The notes under the pieces are model-generated. The model ran no database searches. It had not been told where the DNA came from and saw only the letters and a program-made list of their open reading frames with translations. This document shows positions 1 to 6,980 of a stretch of DNA of 12,177 nt, piece by piece; position 1 is the stretch's first letter, and each line of letters opens with the position of its first letter. A program made the translations under genes and the position numbers. Origin of the DNA: Rhodobiaceae bacterium (GTDB lineage Bacteria > Pseudomonadota > Alphaproteobacteria > Micropepsales > Micropepsaceae); contig VFKO01000251.1 in assembly GCA_009885515.1 (NCBI GenBank), positions 1-12,177 of the forward strand. Reading direction: 5' to 3'.

Positions 1-540
1 CTGTCGGTGGAGGGATGGCGTCCGCTGGCGAGCGCCTGCGATGCGAAGGCCAATTCCGTGCGCATGGGGCTCGCTACGCTGATCGGTGTGGAATTGACAT
101 GGCTTGAGCAGCATTGGCCGCGCGGTTTGCCTGAGGGCATTATTCACGCCGATCTATTTCCCGACAATGTGTTCTTTTTGGAAGGGCAGATTTCAGGTCT
201 GTTTGATTTCTATTTCGCCTGCAATGATGCGTTGGCTTATGATGTTGCGGTGTGTTTGAACGCGTGGTGCTTTGAAGGCGACGGGTCGTTCAATGTCACC
301 AAGGGGCGGGCGCTGTTGAGTTGTTATCGCGCGGTGCGGCCATTGGCGCCGATTGAGGTGGCGGCGCTGCCCATTCTGGCGCGCGGCGCGGCGCTGCGGT
401 TTCTGCTGACGCGGCTTTATGACTGGATCAATCGCGATCCTGCAGCGCTGGTGACGGCGAAAGATCCGCTTGAATATGTATCGAAGCTTCGTTTCCATCA
501 GGGCGCCAGTGGCGCTGCGTCTTATGGGTGGCCTGGATGA
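1..540 (+). CDS. thrB: Homoserine kinase (ThrB, kinase-fold type), 5' partial
   Basis: Phosphorylates L-homoserine to O-phosphohomoserine with ATP in cytoplasmic threonine synthesis. The frame is open from base 1, so the start lies outside the window and only the C-terminal 179 codons are present. The visible part belongs to the aminoglycoside-phosphotransferase/choline-kinase fold used by alphaproteobacterial ThrB, not the GHMP fold of E. coli ThrB. The catalytic loop HADLFPDNVFF has its His at 145-147, Asp at 151-153 and Asn at 166-168. The metal-binding Asp of the LFDFYFACND stretch is at 205-207. The tail, with LRFLLTRLYDW and an ending around EYVSKLRFHQ, matches my recollection of this family. 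The TGA stop overlaps the ATG of rnhA (ATGA), which suggests translational coupling. The upstream neighbour is often ispH in this class, but it is not visible here. Confidence 0.93.
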   Translation: MSVEGWRPLASACDAKANSVRMGLATLIGVELTWLEQHWPRGLPEGIIHADLFPDNVFFLEGQISGLFDFYFACNDALAYDVAVCLNAWCFEGDGSFNVTKGRALLSCYRAVRPLAPIEVAALPILARGAALRFLLTRLYDWINRDPAALVTAKDPLEYVSKLRFHQGASGAASYGWPG

Positions 541-968
541 ACCTTGTTGAGATTTACACCGACGGCGCCTGCTCGGGGAACCCGGGGCCGGGCGGCTGGG
601 GCGCCATTATGATTTTCAAGACGACGCGCAAGGAGGTTTCGGGTGGTGAGACTTTGACCACCAATAACCGCATGGAGCTGATGGCGGCGATTGGTGCGCT
701 CGAAGCTCTGAAGCGGCCGTGCGAAGTTCATCTGCACACGGACAGTATGTATCTGAAGGACGGCATCACGAAATGGATCACGGGCTGGAAGGCCAAGGGC
801 TGGAAGACCGCCGACAAGAAGCCCGTGAAGAATATCGATCTGTGGCAGCGCTTGGACCTGGCGCGCGAGGGGCACAAAATTTCCTGGCGCTGGGTGCGCG
901 GGCATAACGGCCACGAGCTGAATGAGGCCGCCGACGCCCTGGCGCGGGCGGCGGTTCCTTCGCGTTAG
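537..968 (+). CDS. rnhA: Ribonuclease HI
   Basis: Cytoplasmic endonuclease that cuts the RNA strand of RNA-DNA hybrids, removing primers and R-loops. The protein has 143 residues, typical for bacterial RNase HI. The catalytic residues are all present at E. coli positions shifted by one: Asp9 (YTDGACSGNPGPGGWG), Glu47 (NNRMEL), Asp69 (HTDSMY), His123 (RGHNGH) and Asp133 (EAADALA). The basic-protrusion segment around residues 81-100 (WKAKGWK, KKPVKN) is also present. I chose the ATG at 537 because it overlaps the thrB stop and gives the usual N-terminus; an in-frame GTG at 528 would add only three residues. It lies in an operon with thrB. The next plus-strand gene starts 134 bases downstream. 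Confidence 0.96.
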   Translation: MNLVEIYTDGACSGNPGPGGWGAIMIFKTTRKEVSGGETLTTNNRMELMAAIGALEALKRPCEVHLHTDSMYLKDGITKWITGWKAKGWKTADKKPVKNIDLWQRLDLAREGHKISWRWVRGHNGHELNEAADALARAAVPSR

Positions 969-987
969 AGGCGAATATTCGGGGCAG

Positions 988-1006
988 TTTCCCTTTTTTG
1001 GGGAAA
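988..1006 (+). repeat. Short inverted repeat after rnhA
   Basis: TTTCCC (988-993) and GGGAAA (1001-1006) form a 6-bp stem around a T-rich 7-base loop, 20 bases after the rnhA stop. No T-run follows on the plus strand, so this is at best a weak terminator or an mRNA 3'-end structure. Only the inverted repeat itself is observed. Confidence 0.35.
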
Positions 1007-1035
1007 TTCGATGCTAATTGCGGAGGTCGCCGGCG

Positions 1036-1047
1036 CAACAATTGTTG
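1036..1047. promoter_or_regulatory. Perfect 12-bp palindrome CAACAATTGTTG, candidate operator
   Basis: CAACAATTGTTG reads the same on both strands and lies 55 bases before the sulfotransferase ATG, in the only intergenic space ahead of the sulfotransferase-receptor pair. A TATTAC (1059-1064) sits at a plausible -10 distance, so the palindrome would fall over the -35 region. No good -35 match is visible and the binding protein is unknown. An operator role is inferred from symmetry and position only. Confidence 0.3.
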
Positions 1048-1102
1048 AACCGTGTCCGTATTACATGACAGAGTTCCGGCTTGGGGTTGGGGGACCTGAC
1101 GG

Positions 1103-2932
1103 ATGGGGAGTGCTGCGACAGAACATGTCGGCACGCTTGCGACTGCGTTGTCGCATGCTAAGCGGCTGCTTGCCGCCTCGCCCGCGCTCGCCGTCGAGCA
1201 ACTTCATGAAATCCTGAAAGTGGTGCCACAGGATGCCGGGGCGCGGGCGCTTTTGAGCTCAGCCTATCGCGCGCTTGGGGACAGGTTGACGGTCGAAGAA
1301 GATCGCGCCGGGGCCGACCGGGCTTACGGCGAGTCTATCCGGGCCTCGGTTAACGACCCGCGTTTACTGAATGCGGCGTCGGCTCTTTGCGCCGGTCAAT
1401 TGCCGATTGCCGAGCGTCTGCTGCGCGCGCATTTGAAGCAACAGCCCACTGACGTTGCCGCCATTCGCATGCTTGCCGAAGTGGCGGCGCGGATTGGGCG
1501 GCACGGCGATGCGGAAAACTTGCTGCGGCGGGCACTTGAACTGGCGCCCAGTTTCGAAGCGGCGCGGCACAATTACGCGATCATTCTCTATCGCCAGCAG
1601 AAGATGGCGGAAGCCTTGGGCGAGATCGATTGGCTGCTGGGGCGCGATGCGCGCAATCTGAACTATCGCAATTTGAAGGCAGCATCGCTTGCGAGACTGG
1701 GCGAGTATTCCAGCGCCATTCCGCTTTATGTGCAATTGCTGAAAGAGATGCCGCGCGATCCGCGGCTGTGGCTGAGTTATGGACACGCGCTGCGCTCGGC
1801 GGGACGTCAGAGCGAAAGCGTGATGGCCTATCGCAAATGCATCGACGCGGCGCCTGAGTTTGGTGAAGCGTATTGGAGCCTGGCTAATCTCAAGACTTTC
1901 CGGTTTGACACCGACGACATCGCCTGTATGCGCAAAGTGCTGGCGCGGACGGATATTCGCGACGAAGACCGCTATCATTTGCATTTCGCGCTTGGCAAGG
2001 CGCTGGAGGATGCGAATGAGTTTTCCGCATCGTTTGACCATTACGCGTTGGGCAACCAGCTGCGCCGGACGCAGGGGAACTACGACGCTAACGACACGAC
2101 GGTGCAATTGCGCCGGTCAGCTTCGTTCTTTACGCGCGAGCGCTTTGACCAACTGGCGGGAACGGGGGCGCAAGATCCCGATCCGATTTTCATCGTCGGG
2201 CTGCCGCGCGCGGGTTCGACCCTGATCGAGCAGATTCTGGCAAGCCATTCCCAAGTCGAAGGGACGATGGAGTTGCCGGACCTTTCCTTTCTGGCGCGGC
2301 GCCTGAGTGGCGTGAAGCTGAAGACCGATGCGTCGAAGTATCCGGATAGTCTTGGGGACATGGACGGTGACGCGTTGCGGGCGCTTGGCGAGGAGTATCT
2401 GGAACGGACGCGTATCCACCGCAAGACCGACCGGCCGTACTTCATCGACAAAATGCCGAATAACTTCGCGCATGTGGGAATGATTCAGCTGATCTTGCCC
2501 GGGGCCAAGATCATCGATGCGCGGCGTCATCCGATGGCGAATTGTTTTTCGGCGTTCAAGCAGCACTTCGCGCGCGGGCAGACGTTTTCATACAGCCTGG
2601 AGGATTTGGGCCGGTACTACCGCGACTATGCCGGGTTGATGGCGCATTTCGATAGCGTGCTGCCGGGGCGCATACATCGCGTTTTCTATGAGCGCATGAT
2701 TGGGGACACTGAGAGCGAGGTCCGCCGTCTGCTTGCTTATTGTGGGTTGGACTTCGAACCTTCGTGCCTGGCTTTTCACGAGAATGAGCGCGCCGTGCGG
2801 ACTGCAAGTTCCGAGCAGGTGCGCCAACCGATTTACCGCAGCTCGATTGAGCACTGGAAGAATTATGAGCAATGGCTGGGCCCGCTGCGCGATGCGTTGG
2901 GGCCGGACTTGAGTGATTACCCGCAAGCCTGA
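1103..2932 (+). CDS. TPR-repeat sulfotransferase (Sulfotransfer_3-like)
   Basis: Predicted cytoplasmic PAPS-dependent sulfotransferase of 609 residues with an N-terminal TPR array. Residues about 10-310 are helical repeats of TPR type (for example ALELAPSFEAARHNYAIIL, and repeats ending in P-x-hydrophobic). The catalytic domain spans about 355-600. The 5'-phosphosulfate loop is PIFIVGLPRAGST (361-373), and the 3'-phosphate region is IIDARRHPMANCFSAFK (about 470-486). YFIDKMPNNFAHVG lies between them, as is usual in this group. No signal peptide or membrane segment is seen. The acceptor could be a protein, peptide or glycan and cannot be read from the sequence. The TonB receptor follows after a 55-base gap containing a hairpin. 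The same strand, proximity and shared terminator suggest one transcript. The start is the first ATG with a G-rich upstream stretch, so it is only moderately certain. Confidence 0.9.
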   Translation: MGSAATEHVGTLATALSHAKRLLAASPALAVEQLHEILKVVPQDAGARALLSSAYRALGDRLTVEEDRAGADRAYGESIRASVNDPRLLNAASALCAGQLPIAERLLRAHLKQQPTDVAAIRMLAEVAARIGRHGDAENLLRRALELAPSFEAARHNYAIILYRQQKMAEALGEIDWLLGRDARNLNYRNLKAASLARLGEYSSAIPLYVQLLKEMPRDPRLWLSYGHALRSAGRQSESVMAYRKCIDAAPEFGEAYWSLANLKTFRFDTDDIACMRKVLARTDIRDEDRYHLHFALGKALEDANEFSASFDHYALGNQLRRTQGNYDANDTTVQLRRSASFFTRERFDQLAGTGAQDPDPIFIVGLPRAGSTLIEQILASHSQVEGTMELPDLSFLARRLSGVKLKTDASKYPDSLGDMDGDALRALGEEYLERTRIHRKTDRPYFIDKMPNNFAHVGMIQLILPGAKIIDARRHPMANCFSAFKQHFARGQTFSYSLEDLGRYYRDYAGLMAHFDSVLPGRIHRVFYERMIGDTESEVRRLLAYCGLDFEPSCLAFHENERAVRTASSEQVRQPIYRSSIEHWKNYEQWLGPLRDALGPDLSDYPQA

Positions 2933-2950
2933 TGGCTTGCCGGCGATTTT
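2923..2950 (+). other. Hairpin around the sulfotransferase stop codon, with T-run
   Basis: GCAAGCC (2923-2929) and GGCTTGC (2934-2940) form a perfect 7-bp stem. The 4-base loop TGAT contains the TGA stop, and TTTT follows at 2947-2950 after six bases. The form is that of a weak terminator, attenuator or mRNA-stabilising stem between the two cotranscribed genes. It could give unequal expression of receptor and sulfotransferase. The structure is seen; the role is inferred. Confidence 0.4.
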
Positions 2951-2973
2951 GGGGAATTGAGTGAAGAAGTTTT

Positions 2974-2980
2974 GGGGGAG
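2974..2980 (+). promoter_or_regulatory. Shine-Dalgarno deciding the TonB-receptor start
   Basis: GGGGGAG lies seven bases before the GTG at 2988 and is the best ribosome-binding site in the region. A second option, GGGGA at 2951-2955, lies five bases before an in-frame GTG at 2961. The first is preferred because it is longer and leaves a more usual signal peptide. Confidence 0.5.
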
Positions 2981-2987
2981 AGTGAAC

Positions 2988-5369
2988 GTGACGAAACAGC
3001 TGAGACAATCGAATTTCCGGCGCGTAAGGCTTGCAAGTTTCTTGCTGGCGACCACAGCGTTGAGCAGCGTGATGCCGGCGATGGCGCAGGACGCCAAACC
3101 GGATGACAAAACCGAGAGCAAAGGCACGGTCGAAAAGATTACGGTGACCGCACAAAAGCGGCAGCAACAACTGCAAGACGTTCCGGTTGCCGTTCAGGCG
3201 CTAACGACCAAGAAACTGGAAGAGCTCCAGGTCTCGGATTTGAACGATTACAGCAAGCACCTTCCCAATGTGACTATTCAGCCGACAAGTCCGGGATTTG
3301 TTGGCGTGTATATGCGCGGCGTCGCCAGCGGCGAAAACCGCAACCATTCAGGTCCTTCGCCCAGCGTTGGGATGTATCTGGATGAAATTCCGATCACGAC
3401 CATTCAAGGCGCTTTGGACGTCCACGTCTACGACATCTCGCGCGTAGAAGCGCTGGCCGGGCCACAGGGCACTTTGTACGGGGCCAACTCACAGGCCGGT
3501 ACAATCCGCATTATCACCAACCGGCCCGACACTGCGGAGACCTATGGCAGCGTTACCTTTGAAGTCAACGCCGTCGAGCACGGCGGAATTGGTACCAGTG
3601 CCGAGGGATTTGTAAACGTTCCATTGGCTGACAATGCCGCCGTACGACTGGTGGGGTGGTCGCAGCACGACGCGGGCTACATCGACAATGTCTACGGCGA
3701 GCGCACCTATCAAGAGATTTGGACGCCGCCATTTCCGGGCCCCGGAATCGTCGACAACAATCTTGATCGTGTGCAAGACGATTACAATGAAGTCGATACG
3801 TACGGCGCCCGTTTGGCGTTGCGCATCGACTTGAACGAAAACTGGACGGCGACGCCGATGGTCATGGCGCAGGACCAGAAGACCAACGGTATATTCGCCT
3901 TTGATCCTCAAAACGGGGATTTGCAACTTACACACTGGTTCCCGGAGAACTCACATGACCGGTGGGTGCTTGCCGCCCTGACGGTCGAGGGAAAAATAAG
4001 CAACCTCGATGTGACGCTGGCGTCTGGCTATTTGTCACGCGTCGTCGATGTGAACTCCGACTATGCCGACTACGGATTTTTCTACGATACACTTTTGGGC
4101 TACGGCAATTACTTCAACAGCAACGGCGACACCGTCAACCCGGCGGTGATCAATCCGGCGCAATACATTCAAGGCCGCGACGGCTACTCGAAAATAAGCC
4201 AGGAAATCCGGTTTGCGTCACCCGCTGAGCAACCGCTGCGCTTCATCGCAGGGCTTTTCTACCAGCGCCAGGAGCACGACATCTTCCAACGGTATCTGCT
4301 GGATGGTTTCTTCGACGGCTGGGAAATACCCGGACTGAACGACACCATTTGGCTGACGTCCCAGAAACGCATCGATGTGGACAAGGCCCTCTTTGGCGAA
4401 GTCGCTTACGATATATCGAACCAGCTCAGCGTCACCGGCGGTTTGCGCTTTTTCAAGTCGGAGAACTCGCTCGAAGGGTTTTTCGGGTTTTCGGAACAAT
4501 TTGGAATTGACTACGGCGTGCCCTCCCTGGGCGTGGGATCGTGCTTTGGACCTTCTTCGACAGACCGGGCGCCTTGCACGAACCTTAACAAACTGACGGA
4601 AGAAACGGGGTACACTCATCGTCTGAATCTTGCCTACAAAATCGATGATAGCCGGATGGTGTACGCGACCTGGTCGACTGGCTACCGGCCAGGCGGCGTC
4701 AACCGGCGCGGTACTTTGGATCCCTACGACTCCGATTTTCTGACCAACTACGAGGTTGGCTGGAAGGCGACACTTGCCAACAACACTATTCGCTTTAACG
4801 GTGCGGTGTTCTGGGAAGAATGGGAAGACTTCCAGTTCTCGTTCCTGGGGGGACAAGGTCTCACACAGATCCAGAACGCCGGCGCTGCAACAATCAAGGG
4901 AATCGAGGCCGACTTCGAATGGGCGCTGTCTGACAATTTCAAGCTCAATGGCGCTGCAACATTGTTGACCACTGAATTCAGCGGCGGGCCGGGATTCCCA
5001 GCGGCTCTCAGCGAATTGCCGGTGACACCGGAGTTTAAGGCCAATGTGACGGCGCGGTATGAGTACAAATTGTTCGGCCTGGACGCCTACAGCCAGGGAA
5101 CGCTCGTCTTGTCCAGCGATGCAGGTATCGAACTGCGGGAAACAGAAGCTGCAATCATCGGTCGGTTGCCATCTTACGAGCTGATCGATTTGTCGAGCGG
5201 CTTCGAAGCCGGAACCTTCAAGGTGGACTTCTATCTGAGCAACATACTTGACGAACGGGCGATTGTGGGCCGTTCAACGGAGTGTGCCATCACGGTGTGC
5301 GGCGGCCTGCCCTATGATACGCCGGTACAGCCGCGGACGATGGGCTTGAAGGTTGGAAAGAGCTTCTAG
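2988..5369 (+). CDS. TonB-dependent outer-membrane receptor, substrate unknown
   Basis: Gated outer-membrane beta-barrel that takes up a bulky ligand using TonB/proton-motive energy. From the GTG at 2988 it has 793 residues; a GTG at 2961 would add nine. The signal peptide is about 1-33, with arginines, then LASFLLATTALSSVMPAMA, cut before QDAK. A TonB-box-like ITVTA lies at about 51-55. The plug is about 55-175, including DVPVAVQALT, YMRGVAS, VGMYLDEIP and RVEALAGPQGTLYGANSQAG, all typical. The rest is barrel, rich in aromatic alternating strands, and the last residue is Phe, as barrel assembly needs. No STN signalling domain and no adjacent sigma/anti-sigma genes are seen. Cysteine pairs C519/C530 and C766/C771 could be disulfides in external loops. 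The style is that of the large sphingomonad/caulobacter receptor group. Iron complex, sugar or peptide cannot be told apart from sequence. Confidence 0.93.
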   Translation: MTKQLRQSNFRRVRLASFLLATTALSSVMPAMAQDAKPDDKTESKGTVEKITVTAQKRQQQLQDVPVAVQALTTKKLEELQVSDLNDYSKHLPNVTIQPTSPGFVGVYMRGVASGENRNHSGPSPSVGMYLDEIPITTIQGALDVHVYDISRVEALAGPQGTLYGANSQAGTIRIITNRPDTAETYGSVTFEVNAVEHGGIGTSAEGFVNVPLADNAAVRLVGWSQHDAGYIDNVYGERTYQEIWTPPFPGPGIVDNNLDRVQDDYNEVDTYGARLALRIDLNENWTATPMVMAQDQKTNGIFAFDPQNGDLQLTHWFPENSHDRWVLAALTVEGKISNLDVTLASGYLSRVVDVNSDYADYGFFYDTLLGYGNYFNSNGDTVNPAVINPAQYIQGRDGYSKISQEIRFASPAEQPLRFIAGLFYQRQEHDIFQRYLLDGFFDGWEIPGLNDTIWLTSQKRIDVDKALFGEVAYDISNQLSVTGGLRFFKSENSLEGFFGFSEQFGIDYGVPSLGVGSCFGPSSTDRAPCTNLNKLTEETGYTHRLNLAYKIDDSRMVYATWSTGYRPGGVNRRGTLDPYDSDFLTNYEVGWKATLANNTIRFNGAVFWEEWEDFQFSFLGGQGLTQIQNAGAATIKGIEADFEWALSDNFKLNGAATLLTTEFSGGPGFPAALSELPVTPEFKANVTARYEYKLFGLDAYSQGTLVLSSDAGIELRETEAAIIGRLPSYELIDLSSGFEAGTFKVDFYLSNILDERAIVGRSTECAITVCGGLPYDTPVQPRTMGLKVGKSF

Positions 5370-5377
5370 AAAATACT

Positions 5378-5416
5378 TTGGCGACCCTCTCTTGGCGTTT
5401 GAGGGTCGCCAATTTT
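5378..5416. terminator. Bidirectional intrinsic terminator between receptor and peroxiredoxin
   Basis: TTGGCGACCCTC (5378-5389) pairs perfectly over 12 bp with GAGGGTCGCCAA (5401-5412) around an 11-base loop. TTTT follows on the plus strand (5413-5416). On the minus strand the stem is followed by AAGTATTTTC, also T-rich. It lies in the 53-base gap between two convergent genes, so it probably ends both transcripts. Confidence 0.88.
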
Positions 5417-5422
5417 AATGCC

Positions 5423-5905
5423 CTACAGCAGCCCCAACACGTGTTCCGCGCTTGAGACTTTGAAGGCGCCGGGTTCTTCGACTTCGATATTCTTGACGAC
5501 CATGTCTTCGATGATTGCTGCGTAACGCTGGCTGCGAACCCCCATGCCGAATTTCGAGGCGTCCATTTCCAGGCCGACTTTCTTCGTCAGATCGCCGTTG
5601 CCGTCGGCGATCATGTGAATTTTGCCGGCCGCGTTCTGGTCTTTGCCCCAGGCGTTCATGACAAAGGCATCGTTGACGGACAGGCAAACGATGGAGTCGA
5701 CGCCCTTTTTCGTGAAGTCGGCGGCGCGTTCAACATAGCCGGGTAAATGGCGCGCCGAGCAGGTCGGCGTGAAAGCGCCAGGAAGAGCGAAGACCACGAC
5801 TTTCTTTTTGCCAAACAACTCGTCTGTTGTGACCGGCGCTGGACCTTTGTCGGTCATGTGCATGAGGGTGACGGAGGGGATGCGTTCGCCGACTTTGATA
5901 GACAT
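5423..5905 (-). CDS. Prx5-type peroxiredoxin (AhpC/TSA superfamily), 1-Cys form
   Basis: Reduces hydrogen peroxide and organic hydroperoxides in the cytoplasm. The protein has 160 residues, the normal length for the Prx5 (type II) subfamily, and no signal peptide. The active-site stretch is PGAFTPTCSARHLPGY, with peroxidatic Cys49 and Thr46; the conserved Arg is Arg127 (SQRYAAI). Cys74 (SIVCLSVND) matches the non-resolving cysteine of human PRDX5. No C-terminal resolving cysteine exists, so reduction by glutathione/glutaredoxin or a similar thiol is likely. The gene is convergent with the TonB receptor and shares its terminator. The DsbD-like gene is 65 bases upstream on the same strand, so the two may be cotranscribed. 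AAGG stands about seven bases before the ATG. In related genomes this gene often lies next to rnhA, and here the two are separated by about 4.4 kb. Confidence 0.93.
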   Translation of the reverse strand: MSIKVGERIPSVTLMHMTDKGPAPVTTDELFGKKKVVVFALPGAFTPTCSARHLPGYVERAADFTKKGVDSIVCLSVNDAFVMNAWGKDQNAAGKIHMIADGNGDLTKKVGLEMDASKFGMGVRSQRYAAIIEDMVVKNIEVEEPGAFKVSSAEHVLGLL

Positions 5906-5970
5906 GGGGGTGCCTTTGTAGAGTTTGAGGGGTTCTCAGCGGCGGATGTAGGCGATCTTTGCCCTGTTGA

Positions 5971-6897
5971 CTAGGGCTCTGGTTTATCTCCAGCGCCTGA
6001 TGACACAGGCGTCAGCCCCATGCCCACACCAGAGCTGCTTTGGGTGCCTACGACCCAAATCTGTTCCAGCGCGCGCGACCCTTCTATGACAGTTATGCGA
6101 AGGCGTTTGCCCGAGAGTTTCCGGATGTCGGCGGATTTTCCCAAGGCAATCATCAGTGTCGATGTGTGGCGCTCTGCGGTGAGCTTAGGTATAATTTCCG
6201 CTGCCTGAAAGATTTCCGGCCCCTCGACCAGCACCAAGGGTCTGCGGCCTTTGCCTAAACCCGCTAGGCGAATGCCGATGTTGACCTTTCCGCGCGACAC
6301 GTATTCCCAGACCTCTCGAATCTCCAATCCGCTGGTCATCGGATCGCTTGATGGCCGTCGTCCCGAGTACGACGATATCAAACGAGCGTTGGCTTGACTG
6401 AAATTGCGAGTGCCACTCATTGGCGAGTGGATCGTGATTTCGTGCACTGCGGTTGCAGGTACGCACATGTTTTTGCAAGCGCCGTAGTTCAGCTTCAATT
6501 TCAGTGTGACTGGCTTGGTTGGATCGGCGGCACGAAACTCAACCGGAAATACTACTTCCTTGTGGTACAGGTTGAGTTGCTCACCATAGGCAACGGCGCG
6601 CACAGGTACTGGCCATGAGAGCTCTGGTGCTTCACTCAGGTTCGTGGAGCCCGACCAATCAAATACCGGCGGAATTCCTGATGTTCCGGGCGCTCGCCAG
6701 TATGTCCACCAGCCATCGTCCAGCTTCAATTGAACCCCGGCGCGGTTGACCGCACCCGATTCAAACTGCGCGGACTCAAGAATGATCCTGCTGTGGGCGG
6801 GCGACCGGCCGGCCCAATTTGTTGTCAGCTCTCCGGCGCTACTCAATGTGACTATTGAGAACGAAAATAAAACACCGAGGGTTGCGTGGCGTTGCAT
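5971..6897 (-). CDS. Exported DsbD-alpha-like thiol-disulfide protein (COG4233-like)
   Basis: Periplasmic protein of 308 residues with the fold signature of the DsbD N-terminal (alpha) domain, which hands electrons to periplasmic disulfide partners. The signal peptide is about 1-21 (hydrophobic LGVLFSFSIVTLSSAG). DsbD-alpha features follow: GWWTYWRAPGTSGIPPVFDW (62-81), a region around YHKEVVFPVEF (111-121), and the redox pair YGACKNMCVPA with Cys141 and Cys145. The DsbD transmembrane and thioredoxin-like gamma domains are absent, so electrons must come from another protein. Residues about 160-308 carry no motif I recognise. A GGA about six bases before the ATG supports the start. It is divergent from yqgE and probably in an operon with the downstream peroxiredoxin. 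The family call rests on motifs and context, and the exact partner is unknown. Confidence 0.8.
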   Translation of the reverse strand: MQRHATLGVLFSFSIVTLSSAGELTTNWAGRSPAHSRIILESAQFESGAVNRAGVQLKLDDGWWTYWRAPGTSGIPPVFDWSGSTNLSEAPELSWPVPVRAVAYGEQLNLYHKEVVFPVEFRAADPTKPVTLKLKLNYGACKNMCVPATAVHEITIHSPMSGTRNFSQANARLISSYSGRRPSSDPMTSGLEIREVWEYVSRGKVNIGIRLAGLGKGRRPLVLVEGPEIFQAAEIIPKLTAERHTSTLMIALGKSADIRKLSGKRLRITVIEGSRALEQIWVVGTQSSSGVGMGLTPVSSGAGDKPEP

Positions 6898-6980
6898 GCT
6901 GTTCCGAGTGTAACTGACCTTTTGCCATTGCTGGCCTGCCGGTTGTCACGCCACAGGTAAATACTCCGTGAGAATTTTTA

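Noticed and set aside
988..1006. rnhA terminator
   Set aside because: The stem is only 6 bp, and the T-run is in the loop instead of after the stem; kept only as an inverted repeat.
1011..1217. 68-residue ORF ahead of the sulfotransferase
   Set aside because: It runs out of frame into the sulfotransferase start, has no family features, and would cover the intergenic region and candidate operator.
1364..2107. 247-residue minus-strand ORF opposite the TPR region
   Set aside because: Shadow of the sulfotransferase gene; Arg/Gln-rich, without domain features or a ribosome-binding context.
2556..3176. 206-residue minus-strand ORF across the sulfotransferase-receptor junction
   Set aside because: It spans the ends of two real genes on the opposite strand and has low-complexity basic composition.
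4218..4856. 212-residue minus-strand ORF inside the TonB receptor
   Set aside because: Antisense to conserved barrel-coding sequence, with no recognisable family signature.
6898..6980. Promoters in the DsbD-like/yqgE divergent region
   Set aside because: I looked for -35/-10 pairs on both strands and found none with acceptable hexamers and spacing.
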